Source: Panax quinquefolius (lineage: Eukaryota > Streptophyta > Magnoliopsida > Apiales > Araliaceae). From it: a stretch of 64,000 nt of DNA. The notes beneath the pieces are model-generated. The model was not told where the DNA came from, ran no database searches, and saw only the letters and a program-made list of their open reading frames with translations. The stretch is taken from contig CM035160.1 in NCBI GenBank assembly GCA_020205615.1, forward strand, positions 146,177,991 through 146,241,990. The letters are read 5' to 3'. Both the position numbers and the translations under genes were made by a program. Positions 36,056-47,820 of this stretch are shown here, piece after piece (positions within the stretch are counted from its first letter, which is position 1; each line of letters starts with the position of its first letter).

Positions 36056-36063
36056 TATAAATA
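36056..36063 (+). promoter_or_regulatory. TATA box of S5
   Basis: TATAAATA in TCTTCTATAAATAGAGGC, with the AGAGAGAG leader and a GTAAGG site at about 36201. Confidence 0.55.
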
Positions 36064-38559
36064 GAGGCTCAGGGCTTCATTATTTTCACTTAATTCATTC
36101 AAGCTATAGAGAGAGAGTAGTATAGAAAGAATAAGAGAGAAGAAGAAGAGTATTTTGTTACTACTGTTCAATTGCAAGCAGATTCAATCTCCTACCAAAA
36201 GTAAGGGTGTTATTCTTTCTTATTCATGAAGAGAACTGTTGTTATTCCATCGCTTATTATTCTGCTTGGAATAACCTCAGTACGCCATTACTACTATACT
36301 TGGTGACATTCTTCTATTATTCTGCTGGAACATCCATGCTCAGTGTTTTACACCTGACTGGATCCGCCTTTATTATTATTCTGCTGAACATCCTCGCTCA
36401 CATGTGTTTTACACCCACCGGGTTCCGCTTTTTATTATTATTCTTGGAACATCCTCGTCATGTGTTTTACACCGGACCGGTTCCGCTTTTTATCATTCTG
36501 CTTGGAATATCCTATCTGTGTTTACACCGGATCCGGTTCCATCTTTATTATTCTGTTGGAACATCCTGCTTGCGTGAATTTCACCCGACTTCGTTCCGTT
36601 ATTATTATTCATTGAATAACTCGCCTATGCGCGCACCGCATGCACGGTGATTTCTTTTGTTATTCCATTCTTTATTATACCCAAATGGTTAAAACTTTGA
36701 CTTCTATACTCCATGAAATTAGTAGAATATCCTCGATATTCATGTTTTCATCCAAAGATCTTTTCATGGAAATATTCTTCCGATCATTCTTGAATTTTAC
36801 TAATTTGACGTTAATAATTCTCGGATAAAATAATTCTTGAACTTGTTTTATCAATTCTTATATCATTGTCATCATCCTCATGTTTATATTACGTTGAAAG
36901 TCATCTCGCATTCCAGTAGTGCATAGATGGACTTGGTATGATTATGATCGTAGACTATTCTTGTAATCACGACCGTAATAAATGATGTGATAAAAATCCT
37001 CGATTAGTAGTAGTGCATTGGTGGACAATTGTTGGCATGATCATGACCATTAATGAATACACAAATATTCTCGGCCGTAGTGCATGAATAATTGTGGTCG
37101 CGATACTAAAGAATATCCTCGGCAGTAGTCAAAGGGTGATTCGATGATGTGGAATATTTATTAAAGTCGAGTCTCAAATATAACAAAATGATGAAAACCT
37201 TTAAAAACCTAAAAGATAGTAGACTTTATTTTCTACTTGACTTTTTAATGGATCAGATATTCCACGCAAATAAACCGTCAGTTTATCATTGTTTTTATCG
37301 CTTTAACATTGTTGAAGACTATTGATAATTTATTCGCATTATCTTAGTCATAATATTTCTTCTTGGGCTAGTTGAGCTCACCCTTTCTTTCACCGTTTCT
37401 CTTGTGAAATGAGAATATATTTGGGACGAGTCGGGAAACGAGTGATGGTCCTCAAGATAAGATTAGTAGTCCTCACTATTCGTAAAATAGTGTGATAATA
37501 ATCTGAATGAGGACTTTTTTTTGAGTTTGTATAATATCTAGTGAATTTATATTTGTATTTAAACTCACAGCTTATGTCGATTGTATACTTACGCTTTATG
37601 TTAATAAGTTGTATTTAAATTCTGTACCATATAAGTGGCGACCCAAGATGGGTGATGTATACCTAATTTTGGGGGCGTCACAGATAATCTTGTAGGACTA
37701 AATTATAAATGAATGAAAAGTTGGAGGTATTGTACTATAATTTTTTGAGCTCCAAAACGTGCAATTATCGTAACTATATTTTTCTATAGATCCAGCTTTA
37801 TTCTAAGGTAAGGGGTATTATTTCTTTCGTATTCATGAAGAGAACTTCTGTTATTCCATTCTTTATTATTCTGTTGGAATAACCTGTGTACGCGGGCTAC
37901 CCTATACTTGGTGAAATTCTTCTGTTATTCCACTATTTATTATTTTGCTAGAATAACCTGTCTATTCCGCATACATGGTGAAATTATGTTGTTATTCCAT
38001 TCTTTATTATTCTGTTAGAATATCATGTCTGTGCATTTTACGCTTCTGGACCGGTTCCGCTCTTTATTATTCTCATTAGAATATCCCGCTTTGGCAAGCG
38101 GATCACATACGTAACTCGGTTCCGTTATTTATTATTCTGTTGGAATAACCTGTCTATGCGAATTATCGCATGCATGGTGATTTCTGTTGTTATTCCATTC
38201 TTTATTTTTTTTGTTGGAATACCCTATCTCATGCGTTTTACGCCTAATTCGGTTCCGCTCTTTTATTATTCTCATTGGGAATAACCCGTTCATGCGGCCT
38301 CTATCGCATGCATGGTGAATCCTTCATTATTCCATTCTTTAATATTCTGTGGAATAACTTGTCATGTGGATTACCACATGCACGGTGAATGATCCTTTGT
38401 ATTCATTCCTTATTAAATTGTAGAAATGATCTCAGATATGTGGATAATTGCATACGGTGAAAATCCATTTGCATAGCTTTAGATATTCTATTATACTGCA
38501 TATGAGATATCATTTTTTTGTACTTTCGCCATGAAATATCATTTTATTTGGTATTTTTT

Positions 38560-38795
38560 GTTACGAGTTACTATTCACGGGTTACTATTCACTCTAGTAT
38601 TATTCACTCGGGTATTCGAGGCACTTTTCATGCCGGAATACTATTCACGAGTTACTATTTATGGGTTACTATTTATCGAAATTACTATTCAACCGAATAT
38701 TATTCACTCAGGTATTTGGAGTACTTTTCATGTCGAGTTACTATTCACGAGGTACTATTCCTGAAGTACTATTCACGGGGTACTATTCACGACAA
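38560..38795 (+). repeat. TACTATTCAC minisatellite in S4
   Basis: Roughly a dozen or more imperfect copies of a 10-12 bp unit around TTACTATTCACG, some merged with GGGTATTCG spacers. It lies after the hairpin array. Equivalent arrays: 46455-46715, 54165-54400, 59815-60000. Confidence 0.8.
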
Positions 38796-40350
38796 AAAAT
38801 TGATTCTTTTATGTCCAAATTATTTTTGGTGCATGAATATTATTCTTGAATTTTACTCTACAAAGAAGTATCATGTTGACAATTTGGATGTTATTAGTTC
38901 CTGGATAATTTAATTCTTGAACTTGTTTTATTGAATTCTTATATCATTGTCATCATCCTCATGTTTATATTATGTTGAAAGTCATCTGTGGCTTGTAGTG
39001 CATAGATGGACTTAGTATGATTATGACCAGAGATTATTCGGTATAATCATGACCGTAATGTTACAAATGATGTGGAAAAAGTCCTCATTGGCCCGTAGTG
39101 CATTGATGGGCGCTTTTGGTATGATTATGGCTATGGATTCTCTTCTTGAAGGGAGCAAAGATGAATTATTTTATGACATGATCAGACTGGTTGATGAAAA
39201 CAAGATTATCTTTGGCCCGTAGTGCGTATGGATAATTCGTGGTCGTGATACTAAATAATATCATCACCACAGTAGTGCGGGGATGATTTGATGATGTGGA
39301 TTATTTATTGTCGAGTCTCAAATGAAAAGTGATGAAAACTTTTTAAATCATAAAAGATAGTAGATTTTATTCTCTACTTGACTCTTTTAATGAATTGTTT
39401 GTTCTACCGCAGCTTAAACTTGATGTCTATCAGATTTTATCGGTTTAACATTGTTGAAGGCTAATGATAATTTATTCTGCATTATCTTAGTCATAATATT
39501 TCTTCTTGGGCTAGTTGAGCTCACCCTTTCTTTCACCGCTTCTCTTGTGAAATGAGAATATAAATTTTACGAAATCTGGAAACCGAGCGATTTTATCCGA
39601 GAGATGGTGTCTTAGTATTCCTCACTATTCTATTAAATAGTATGATAATAAATGTAATGAGGAATTCATCGAGTTTGATAATTGCCTGATGACAATATAC
39701 GTATTAAAACTCTTAGATTGTGTTTTGTCGTATTTTACACGACTGTTGTATAATTAAGTTATATTTGAATTTTATACCATGTATTTGACGACTCAGAATA
39801 GGTGATGTATACCTATTTTGGGGGCGTCACAAAACCTCTCCTTGGCAGAACTTCTAGACATCGTTAATATTGCAAATAATAATATTAATAACTTTGTTAT
39901 CTCAATTATTGATTTAATAATATATAAAATATCGACAATAATTGAATCAAATAACGTGAGATATTATGCAACAATTACTGTTGAAATAATTGAACAAAAC
40001 TGAGTGACTTCTCACGTAAGCATCAATAATCAATACCGGTGTCTACTACGCAACCACGCCAGACATCGTATTTCTTTAACACCGGGTATTTCAACAGTTA
40101 ATGGTAAAACTTTCGTTGTTATTTTCATTAAAATATTTTTGTCATTTTCTCAATCCGACAATAATTCCATTGTGGGGTCCACCAAAGATTGTGCCATCGT
40201 ACGAATATTCCCTGTTATAACAACTTGTATACTTTTCAAAATTTCTAAGTATTACCCACAACTATAACATTATATCAAATTTACTCCATAATATTCAAAA
40301 ATGATATTTATTGAAAATTCATCTTTATTCATAAAAGTTGGGGTCTTACA

Positions 40351-41834
40351 ATTAGCATAATTTTTTTCTGTTGAATAAATGCCCAACCAAACAAAGACTG
40401 TCAAAACTTAAAGCACAACACCAACAATAACTCTTTTTGATGATAGATTAGCCATTACAATCTATGTGTAAGAGAATAAACAGTTATGGGTATGCTCTAC
40501 CAATACAAAATCTGCATTAAAAAACTAAGTAATTAAAGAAAATTTTCCCCTTCCTCACAATTGAAGGATGAGGAAGAGGAGGAATCTCTACAATTTAACA
40601 GAGTGCAACAAATGTTCTTCTGAAGATTTGATATATTTTAATATTGTTCAATGAAAATCAAAGTTTTAGATACCAAGTTAAAAATATTTTCAGACATTGA
40701 TGAAAGGACCTACAACTTCACAAAAATTAATTTCTTATTTGTGATTCAGTAAGAACATACATTAAACAAATGGGATGCAAAGACCAAAACAAAAAAAATG
40801 ACCAATAACAAATAATTGACAAAGTTATTGGCCTCTCAGTGTCATGGGTAATTTAGATTTGATAAAATGCAGATGCATAACAAATACTAATAAGCAAATT
40901 CAAATACCTGAAGATGGAAGATTTCGTTCAGAAAGTTGGGAATTATACACTTTCGATCACCAGCTAATCCTCTGTGTATAGACAATATATAGTTTCATTT
41001 AGTAGAGGTTCTGTCTCCCAAAACAACCAGCCCCAGAGCAAAATTCATTCAATAACCCTTATACCATATCTCAACTCACACCCAAATTTCCTAAAATGCC
41101 AATTCATTCAATAACCCTTTTATAAAATTTGTCAAATAGGAATCAGAAAGATATACTTACAGAAGTGGGGATGCCAGTAAATGCAAAGAATCCAAGTACT
41201 CGAGCATAAAAATGTTATCCGAATCCAACACCCCAAAAACAGACTTTTGATTTAGTGTATTTTTAACAGCTCAAAATACTGATTAAATAACATCACTAAA
41301 ACACAAAAAAATAAAAAATGAGAGGGTAAAAAACTAAAATTACAAAATAACTCAAGAAAGGGCGAAAATCCATTCTTATCTTCCCACACTGGTCACTGTA
41401 CATGATACCCACTACCATTAAGCTAATATACGAAAAAGAAACACAAGCCCTCAAATACCAAAACGCCATTTTTCTGAAATTACTAACATTATCGAAACAA
41501 AACCCACAAAAAGATTTGTGGGTTTGATCATAAAAAGGAGGTAATCAAACATACAAGCATGAAGCCGTCGAAATGGGAGGATTGGACCATCTTGACAAGC
41601 CTGAGCTTGTCTTTGTCGATGGGACTCTTGCAGGTTTTGTCGGTAGGATGACAGTGAGGCGTTGATGAGGATCTGTTGATTTGGGACTTGTAGGTTTGTG
41701 ATTTTGGGGTTTAAAGATATCTGATACTTTAAACAAAGGACGGAAAGAATCAACAAACCCAGAAAAGGAATAGACAGAAATTGGAAGAAGATGGGAAATC
41801 TGAAAAGAGATGAAGCGAAAGAGTAACCGATCAA
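40351..41834 (-). other. Possible 5' part of a host gene cut by E3
   Basis: Less repetitive than its surroundings. On the minus strand, a C-rich, CT-rich first part (41834-41560) contains ATGGTCCAATCC and then GTATGT, a good plant splice donor, near 41552. A second exon-like stretch (about 40922-40985) is bounded by ACAG on one side and CAG|GTATTTG on the other, with an open frame GLAGDRKCIIPNFLNEIFHL. Between them is T-rich, intron-like sequence. The E3 LTR starts at 40350, so a gene here would lose its downstream part. No protein family recognised; the 127-codon open frame at 41834-41451 is not itself convincing. Confidence 0.3.
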
Positions 41835-42262
41835 TTGTATATGGGCTTTGGAATTCAGAATACCGTCTAAAAGATTAGTGAATCGATCGATTTAATTTTA
41901 ATCGATTTGTTCACCTGATTTTCAAATTGATCGAGTTCACTCGGGCTAAATTTTAAATTGGAATGTAGCTGATTTGTCAGATTAAGTGAGTTGACTCACC
42001 CAATTCTGAAATTAAAAGGATCGGTTGTGATGCCTTTATATATAAGGTATTAATTGGTATCAATTTTTTTGTAAATAAGAACAACTTAATTCATTTTCTT
42101 ACTTTGAATGGCTACTCTTGATTGTCTCCAAAGAAGATGACCAGAACCATAATATAAGGTTTTGAATATATAATATTATAATTTGTAATTTATTTATAAA
42201 AGTAGCTAATCAGTTGACTAAAAAATTCAAAGTCTGATTAACAGTTTCATAGTTATGAGGAA

Positions 42263-42266
<4 letters not shown>

Positions 42267-42319
<53 letters not shown>
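42267..42319. repeat. Compound (AT)n(AC)n microsatellite
   Basis: About 14 AT dinucleotides pass directly into about 13 AC dinucleotides. Confidence 0.9.
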
Positions 42320-42609
42320 TTTAAACTTATTAGACTCACAATTTATAGGTTTACAATAGTTGGAATAGGATGTTGTGAAATATTATAATTGGGCAAAATA
42401 AATTTAAAATTAGCAATGCAAGCGTCAATAAATAATCTTTTTTATTGATGTATTTTGACCCCCTTCTAAAAATGTTATGGTTCCGTCACTGTTCGTCTTG
42501 ATGATTTTTAGCTTGAGCTTGTTGAATAATTTGGACAGACATGACTGACTGACCGAGTCGATTTCAATTCTAGTTAAGAATTCTTTTTTCTTAAATTATA
42601 ACGAAAGTA

Positions 42610-42831
42610 GTTAGCATGAAATTAATTTTGGTCGATTTATCAATATAGTGTCGATATTCAAATGGGAGATGATCTCTCTCTCAGTGTATCAACACTGTAT
42701 TGATCAATTGATTAACTTATCATAAAACTGAGATTAACACTGTTTTGATCAATTAATTAATTTATTATGAAGTTGAGTTTAATATTGTATTGATTGATTA
42801 ACTTATCATAAAGTTAATTTTATGATAATCA
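42610..42831. mobile_element. Z-family fold-back cluster
   Basis: Starts GTTAGCATGAAATTAATTTT and includes TCAACACTGTATTGATCAATTGA, then further partial copies ending AAAGTTAATTTTATGATAATC. This is one complete element followed by one or more half copies in tandem or inverted order. Same family as 1668-1800, 42 kb away. Confidence 0.6.
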
Positions 42832-44262
42832 AATCCGTGCATAACTCATTTGTTAAAACTGACTATTTTTCTCATTTCGAGTCACATGTTTAATTCATAA
42901 TAGTGCATGGTTTGATCATTGATGAGCTCAAACCTAGCTACGTATTTGACTTTTTGGTATGTATGTTTATTGGGATCCAAACCCACATGGAATTCTCTAA
43001 TTTTATACCTATGTTTTACATGATAAAAGAAGGAGTAATGCTACACAGACAGGATAATTGGACCGGTTTATTGGACAGGTGCAGTTTTTGTTTTTTTTTA
43101 CTTGTGACTCTCAAAAAATATATAGTATTTATTCCAACAAGAATTTTTTAAAAAATATAGTGTTTTAGGTATAATTTGGATACATATACAAAAACAGGTT
43201 TATACAGTCTGTATAACCCTATTTTTGTATATGTATCCAAATTACACCTAAAACACTATATTTTGTAAAAATTCCTGTTGAAATAAATAATGTGACGCCC
43301 CCAAAATAGGTATACATCACCCGTTTTGGGTCGCCAGATACATGGTACAAAAATACAAATACAACTTAATAATACAATTGTCGTGTAAAATACGGCAAAA
43401 CATAAATTGAGAGTTTTAATAAGAATATTGTCATCTAGACAATATCCACACTCAAAGGAGTCCTCATTACATTTATTGTCACACTATTTAACAAAATAGT
43501 GAGGACTATTAATGTTATCATCTAGACCGTCACTCCGTTCCCCGACTAGTCCCAGCTATATTCTCATTTCCTGAAGAGAACAATAAAAGAAAGGGTGAGC
43601 TCAACTAGCCCAATAAGAAATATTATGACTAAGATAATGCAGAATAAATTATCATTAGTCTTTAACAATGTTAAACTGATAAAATACAATAGACATCAAG
43701 TTTAACTGCAGCGGAACAAGCAATCCATTAGAAGAGTCAAGTAGAGCATAAAATCTACTATCTTCTATGATTTAAAAGATTTTCATAAACTTTATCATTT
43801 GAGACTCAAATTTTAATAAATAAACCACATCATCCCTGCACCACGACCAAGGATATTCATGTAATCATCAATGGTCATGATTATACCGAATAATCCCTGG
43901 TCATAATCATACCAACAACTATCCACCAATGAACCACAGGCCAATGAGGACTTTTACCACATCATTCCTTATATTACGATCATAATTATACCGAATAATC
44001 CCTGGTCATAATCATACCAAGTTTATCTTTGCACGTAAGCCAAAGATGACTTTCATCACAATATAAGCATAAGGATGATGACAATAATATAAGCATTAAT
44101 CAAACAAAAACTAGGATAAATATTAAATACTTTAAATTTATCCAAATATTATCCATCACTTAAATAACTCATAATCTAATATTGTTAATATTATAACAAT
44201 ATTTTAATCACTTCTTAAACTTATAAACAATTTAATCTAATTGTTTACACTTTAACTATTAG

Positions 44263-44867
44263 TGTTTATGCCCTGTAGGCCAATTATTTGATATAATTGT
44301 TTAACATTTCGATATTATATTTTATCAATAAATAAATGATTTTATTATGGTTTTATTTATCGCGTAATATAATTGTTAACATAATAAAATTCCTTAGAAT
44401 AGTGATACAAATTATATAGTTTTAAGTATGTGACTTGAATACGAGATTATATAATTACAATTAGTATCATTGTTTTAAATGTCCCTAGTCGAGTATCATT
44501 GTTGATGGGACAACATCGATGCATCGAGACTAAGATGTGGATCGATCGATGACCAAATCTCATTGGGTCATAAATATATGAGATATTAAGTCAATGCATA
44601 GGTACATGTTAGAGAACGATGTCTTCGGATGTACCCACCATGAGAATTCTATGTGGAGCATTATGCGAAGTGTCATTAGAAATTCTCATAGTGATAATGA
44701 TATAATGGTCCTCCGACCAAATCACTATATTACTACACGGAATTTATGTACTTTGATATCATCAAATGTCACCTTTAATAGGTGGACTATAAAGGTGATT
44801 ATCAAGTACATCATTAATCGTGTGAGGAATATGAGTGATCTAGATGGAATTTAACCCTCCTATTTAT
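44263..44867 (+). mobile_element. Copia-type LTR fragment, copy 1
   Basis: Starts TGTTTATGCCCTGTAGGCC and runs to about 44867, where it meets truncated E4 LTR sequence. It overlaps copy 2 (matching 44616-44867 with 55463-55715, e.g. AATTCTATGTGGAGCATTAT) and retains the uninterrupted target site ACGAT (44616-44620) where E4 entered copy 2. Both copies are probably the LTRs of one Copia element whose interior has been deleted. An 86-codon open frame (44594-44854) is not recognised as a protein. Confidence 0.6.
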
Positions 44868-47796
44868 TGATTCGATTATTGTCACAGTATCCTCTGCATT
44901 ATATGATATATTATTAAATCAATAATTGAGACGACAAAGTTATTCATATTATTAAATCGCAATATTTACAATGTCTAAGTTCACAAGGAGAGGTTCGGTC
45001 ACCTAATCAAGGCGCCCAATAGAAGAAATCCTTATCGAAAGCCCCTCTTCCTGGGAAACGACACGGTTGTTAAATATTGTGAGTTATAATATTAATGATG
45101 AATAAGTTCGTGTTGATTAAAGATGAATTCGATAGTTCCATTGTGTTGGGATTATTAGTGTTAGTGGAAATCGACATCTATTCCGATGATAATTGATGTC
45201 TGAGGGTTATATTGATAAATCGGGTAAGTTATCGGATAAATGAGCAATTAATTGCTACTAATTCACATGCTTATATAACTATTAATTCACATGTGTGTAC
45301 TATTGAGTCACATTCATTTACTATTAGGGGATTTGGTGCAAGATTGATAATACTTGCATGACTAAGTTAAAGATGGAGGTATAGATTGAGGTACTATATT
45401 GTAATTAATTTTTTCACATGTTTTGAACTATTGAGTCACATGATTTTACTATTAATTCACATGATTTACTATTAGGGGAGGTGGTGCAAGTTTGATAATA
45501 CTTGTAGGACTAAATTAAAAATGAAGAAAAAGAGGAAGGTATTATACTGTAATTTTTCGAGCCCCAAAACGTGCAATTATCGAAACTATGTTTTCCTATA
45601 ATTAGAAATTCATTCTTCCTTCATTTCTCACCAATTCACTAAAGTTTTAGAGCAATTATTATAGAGAGAAATCTATAGAGAAAAAGAAGAAGAGAAGCCT
45701 TCTACCTCACTATTCCAGTATCCAGTCTTCTTTTGAGGTAAGGGGTGTTATTTTTTTTCATATTCATGAAGAGAACTTATGTTATTCCATTCTTTATTAT
45801 TCTATTGAAATAATATGTATACGCGGGCTACCCTATACTTGGTGAAATTCTTCTGTTATTCCATTATTTATTATTCTACTAGAATAACCTGTCTATGCGA
45901 AGTACCGCATATATAGTGAAATTATGTTGTTATTCCATTCTTTATTATTCTCGCTTTGAATATCCTCGCTCTGTTTCGCTTTTTCGACCGGTTCCGCTTT
46001 TTATTATTTTGTTGGAATATCCGTCTGCATGCGTTTTTGGGACCGGGTTCCGTTATTTATTATTCTCATTGGAATAATATGTCTACGCCAAGTATCGCAT
46101 GCATGGTGATTTCGTTGTTATTCCATTCTTTATTATTCTGTTGGAATATCTTGTCGTGACGCTTTTACACCTTACTGGTTCCTTTATTTATTATTCGCTG
46201 AATAACCTTCGTCATGCATGGTACCGCATGCATGGTGATTTCGCTGTTATTCCATTCTTTATTATTACTCGCTGAATATCCCGCTTGCCGCGTGACACAC
46301 GCTTTAACCGGGTTTCGTTATTTATTATTCTGTTGGGATAACCTGTCATGCTAAGTAATACGTGCTCGGTGATTTCTTTTGTTATTCCATTCTTTATTAT
46401 ACTCGGTTGGTTAAAGTTTTTACTATACTACTATGAAATATCATTTTATTTGGTATTTTCTCATTACGAGTTATTATTCATGAAAGTTACTATTCACCCT
46501 TACTTATTCACTCTATTATTATTTACTCGGGTATTCGGGTACTTTTTTATGCCTAATACTATTCACGAAGTTACTATTCATAGGTTACTATTCACCAAAA
46601 TTACTATTCACTCAAATATTATTCACTCGGGTATTTGAGTACTTTTTCACGTTTCATGCTCTGGTACTATTCATGAGGTACTATTCTCAAGTACTATTCA
46701 CTTGAGTACTATTCACGACAAAAAATTGATTCTTTTCTCATCCAAATTATTTTTGGTGCATGAATATTATTCTTGAATTTTACTCTACAAAGAAGTATCA
46801 TGTTGACAATTTGAATGTTATTAGTTCCTGGATAATTTAATTCTTGAACTTGTTTTATTAAATTCTTATATCATTGTCATCATCCTCATGTTTATATTAT
46901 GTTGAAAGTCATCTGTGGCTTGTAGTGCATAGATGGACTTGGTATGATTATGACCAGGGATTATTCGGTATATAATCATGACCGTAATGTTACAAATGAT
47001 GTGGAAAAAGTCCTCATCGGCTGCGTAGTGCATCAGTGTGACGCTTTTGGTATGATTATGGCTATGGATTCTCTTCGCCAAGGGAGCAAAGATGAATTGT
47101 TTTATGGCACGATCAGATCGTTGATGAAAATACGATTATCTTTGGCCCGTAGTGCATGGATAATTCGTGGTCGTGATATCTTAAATAATATCCTCGGCCT
47201 CAGTAGTCTGGGATGATTTGATGATGTGGATTATTTATTAAACCGAGTCTCAGCGATAAAAGTGATGAAAAACTTTTTAAATCATAAAAGATAGTAGATT
47301 TTATTCTCTACTTGACTCTTTTAATGGATTGTTTGTTCCGTTGTAGTTAAACTTGATGTCTATTGTATTTTATCAGTTTAACATTGTTGAAGACTAATGA
47401 TAATTTATTCTGCATTATCTTAGTCATAATATTTCTTACTAGGCTAGTTGAGCTCACCCTTTCCTTCATTGTTCTCTTCAGGAAATGAGAATATAAATTT
47501 GGACGAGCCTGGGAAATGGAGTGACTATCCGGATGAAAGCATTAGTAGTCCCTCACTATTCTCATAAATAAAGTGTGACAATAAATGTAATGAGGACTGA
47601 ATTTGAGTTTGTATATTGTCTATGAGGACTCCATTGAGAGTGGATATTGTCTAGAAGACAATATTCTTGTTTAAACTCTCAGCTTATGTTTTGTCGTATT
47701 TTACACTTACAACAGATATTTAAGTTTGTATTTGAATTTTGTACCATTTATTTGGCGACTCAAGATGGGTGATGTATACCGCTTTGGGGGCGTACA
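44868..47796 (+). repeat. E4 5' LTR (5'-truncated)
   Basis: Ends GGGGGCGTACA at 47796 (one base short of the usual GTCACA). Contains the island (about 44970-45060), a damaged TATA position (CTATAATTAG, about 45596), hairpin array (about 45775-46400), TACTATTCAC minisatellite (about 46455-46715) and GTAGTGC hairpins (about 46905-47210). Confidence 0.8.
46455..46715 (+). repeat. TACTATTCAC minisatellite in E4 5' LTR
   Basis: Imperfect repeats of TTACTATTCAC interleaved with GGGTATTCGGGTAC spacers, matching the array at 54165-54400 in the E4 3' LTR. Confidence 0.75.
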
Positions 47797-47798
47797 AA

Positions 47799-47812
47799 TT
47801 GGTATCAAAGCT
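47799..47812 (+). promoter_or_regulatory. Primer binding site of E4
   Basis: TTGGTATCAAAGCT directly follows the 5' LTR, same form as in E2 (tRNA-iMet type). The S6 insertion begins eight bases further on. Confidence 0.8.
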
Positions 47813-47820
47813 TAGGATAT

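Larger units (their letters stand above)
35104..37682 (+). mobile_element. S5: Gypsy solo LTR nested in S4, TSD GATAA
   Basis: Starts TGTAAGACCCC, ends GGGGGCGTCACA, flanked by GATAA at 35099-35103 and 37683-37687. 2579 bp. Its U3 lacks the conserved island and instead has a tandem run of about 20-bp units (35700-35905) built on GTGAATAGTAATTACC, the reverse complement of the TACTATTCAC motif found downstream in S4 and E4. TATA box at 36056-36063; hairpin array at about 36230-36680. Confidence 0.9.
34050..39831 (+). mobile_element. S4: Gypsy solo LTR, TSD AAACC
   Basis: Starts TGTGAGATCCC and ends GGGGGCGTCACA, flanked by AAACC at 34045-34049 and 39832-39836. Split by S5; net length about 3.2 kb. 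The conserved island with hairpin is at about 34580-34670, the hairpin array at about 37835-38420, the TACTATTCAC minisatellite at about 38560-38795 and the GTAGTGC hairpins at about 38985-39290. Its TATA position reads CTATAGATCC (about 37785), so this promoter looks damaged. Confidence 0.9.
22723..40350 (-). mobile_element. E3: Ty3/Gypsy Tekay/Del chromovirus with complete domain order, degenerate
   Basis: Minus-strand element. 5' LTR at 29793-40350 (with S3, S4 and S5 nested), PBS, gag, protease, RT, RNase H, integrase, chromodomain, polypurine tract, 3' LTR at 22723-25061. It is the only element here with every pol domain. The order with integrase after RNase H defines Ty3/Gypsy; the C-terminal chromodomain with VKVLWRNHDVEEMTW and LTRs of 2.5 kb or more point to the Tekay/Del clade. 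Frames are broken by stops and small shifts. The lower end was lost with the E1 insertion and a deletion. ATTAG at 40351-40355 is the expected upper target copy; no partner was found. Confidence 0.85.
29793..40350 (-). repeat. E3 5' LTR (split by S3, S4 and S5)
   Basis: Lower end TGTGACGCCCCC at 29793, upper end GGGGTCTTACA at 40350. Three segments belong to it: 29793-30888, 33165-34049 and 39832-40350 (about 2.5 kb). The S4 insertion lies inside the conserved U3 island, which is therefore split between 33965-34049 and 39832-39870. TATA box at 33512-33519. Confidence 0.85.
40351..43040. other. Middle non-TE flank
   Basis: Sequence between E3 and the fold-back element that holds S8. It contains a possible host gene fragment on the minus strand (40351-41834), an AT/AC microsatellite (42267-42319) and a Z-family fold-back cluster (42610-42831). 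41835-42600 is AT-rich with no feature I can name. Confidence 0.5.

Noticed and set aside
36207..36650. 147-codon open frame in S5
   Set aside because: It translates the dual-hairpin array (repeated LLFC/YYS-type residues) and exists only because the repeat unit lacks stops in that frame. Similar frames occur at 8036-8675, 15895-16313 and 53589-54117.
38518..38913. 131-codon open frame in S4
   Set aside because: Translation of the TACTATTCAC minisatellite and the following LTR sequence; no protein-like composition.
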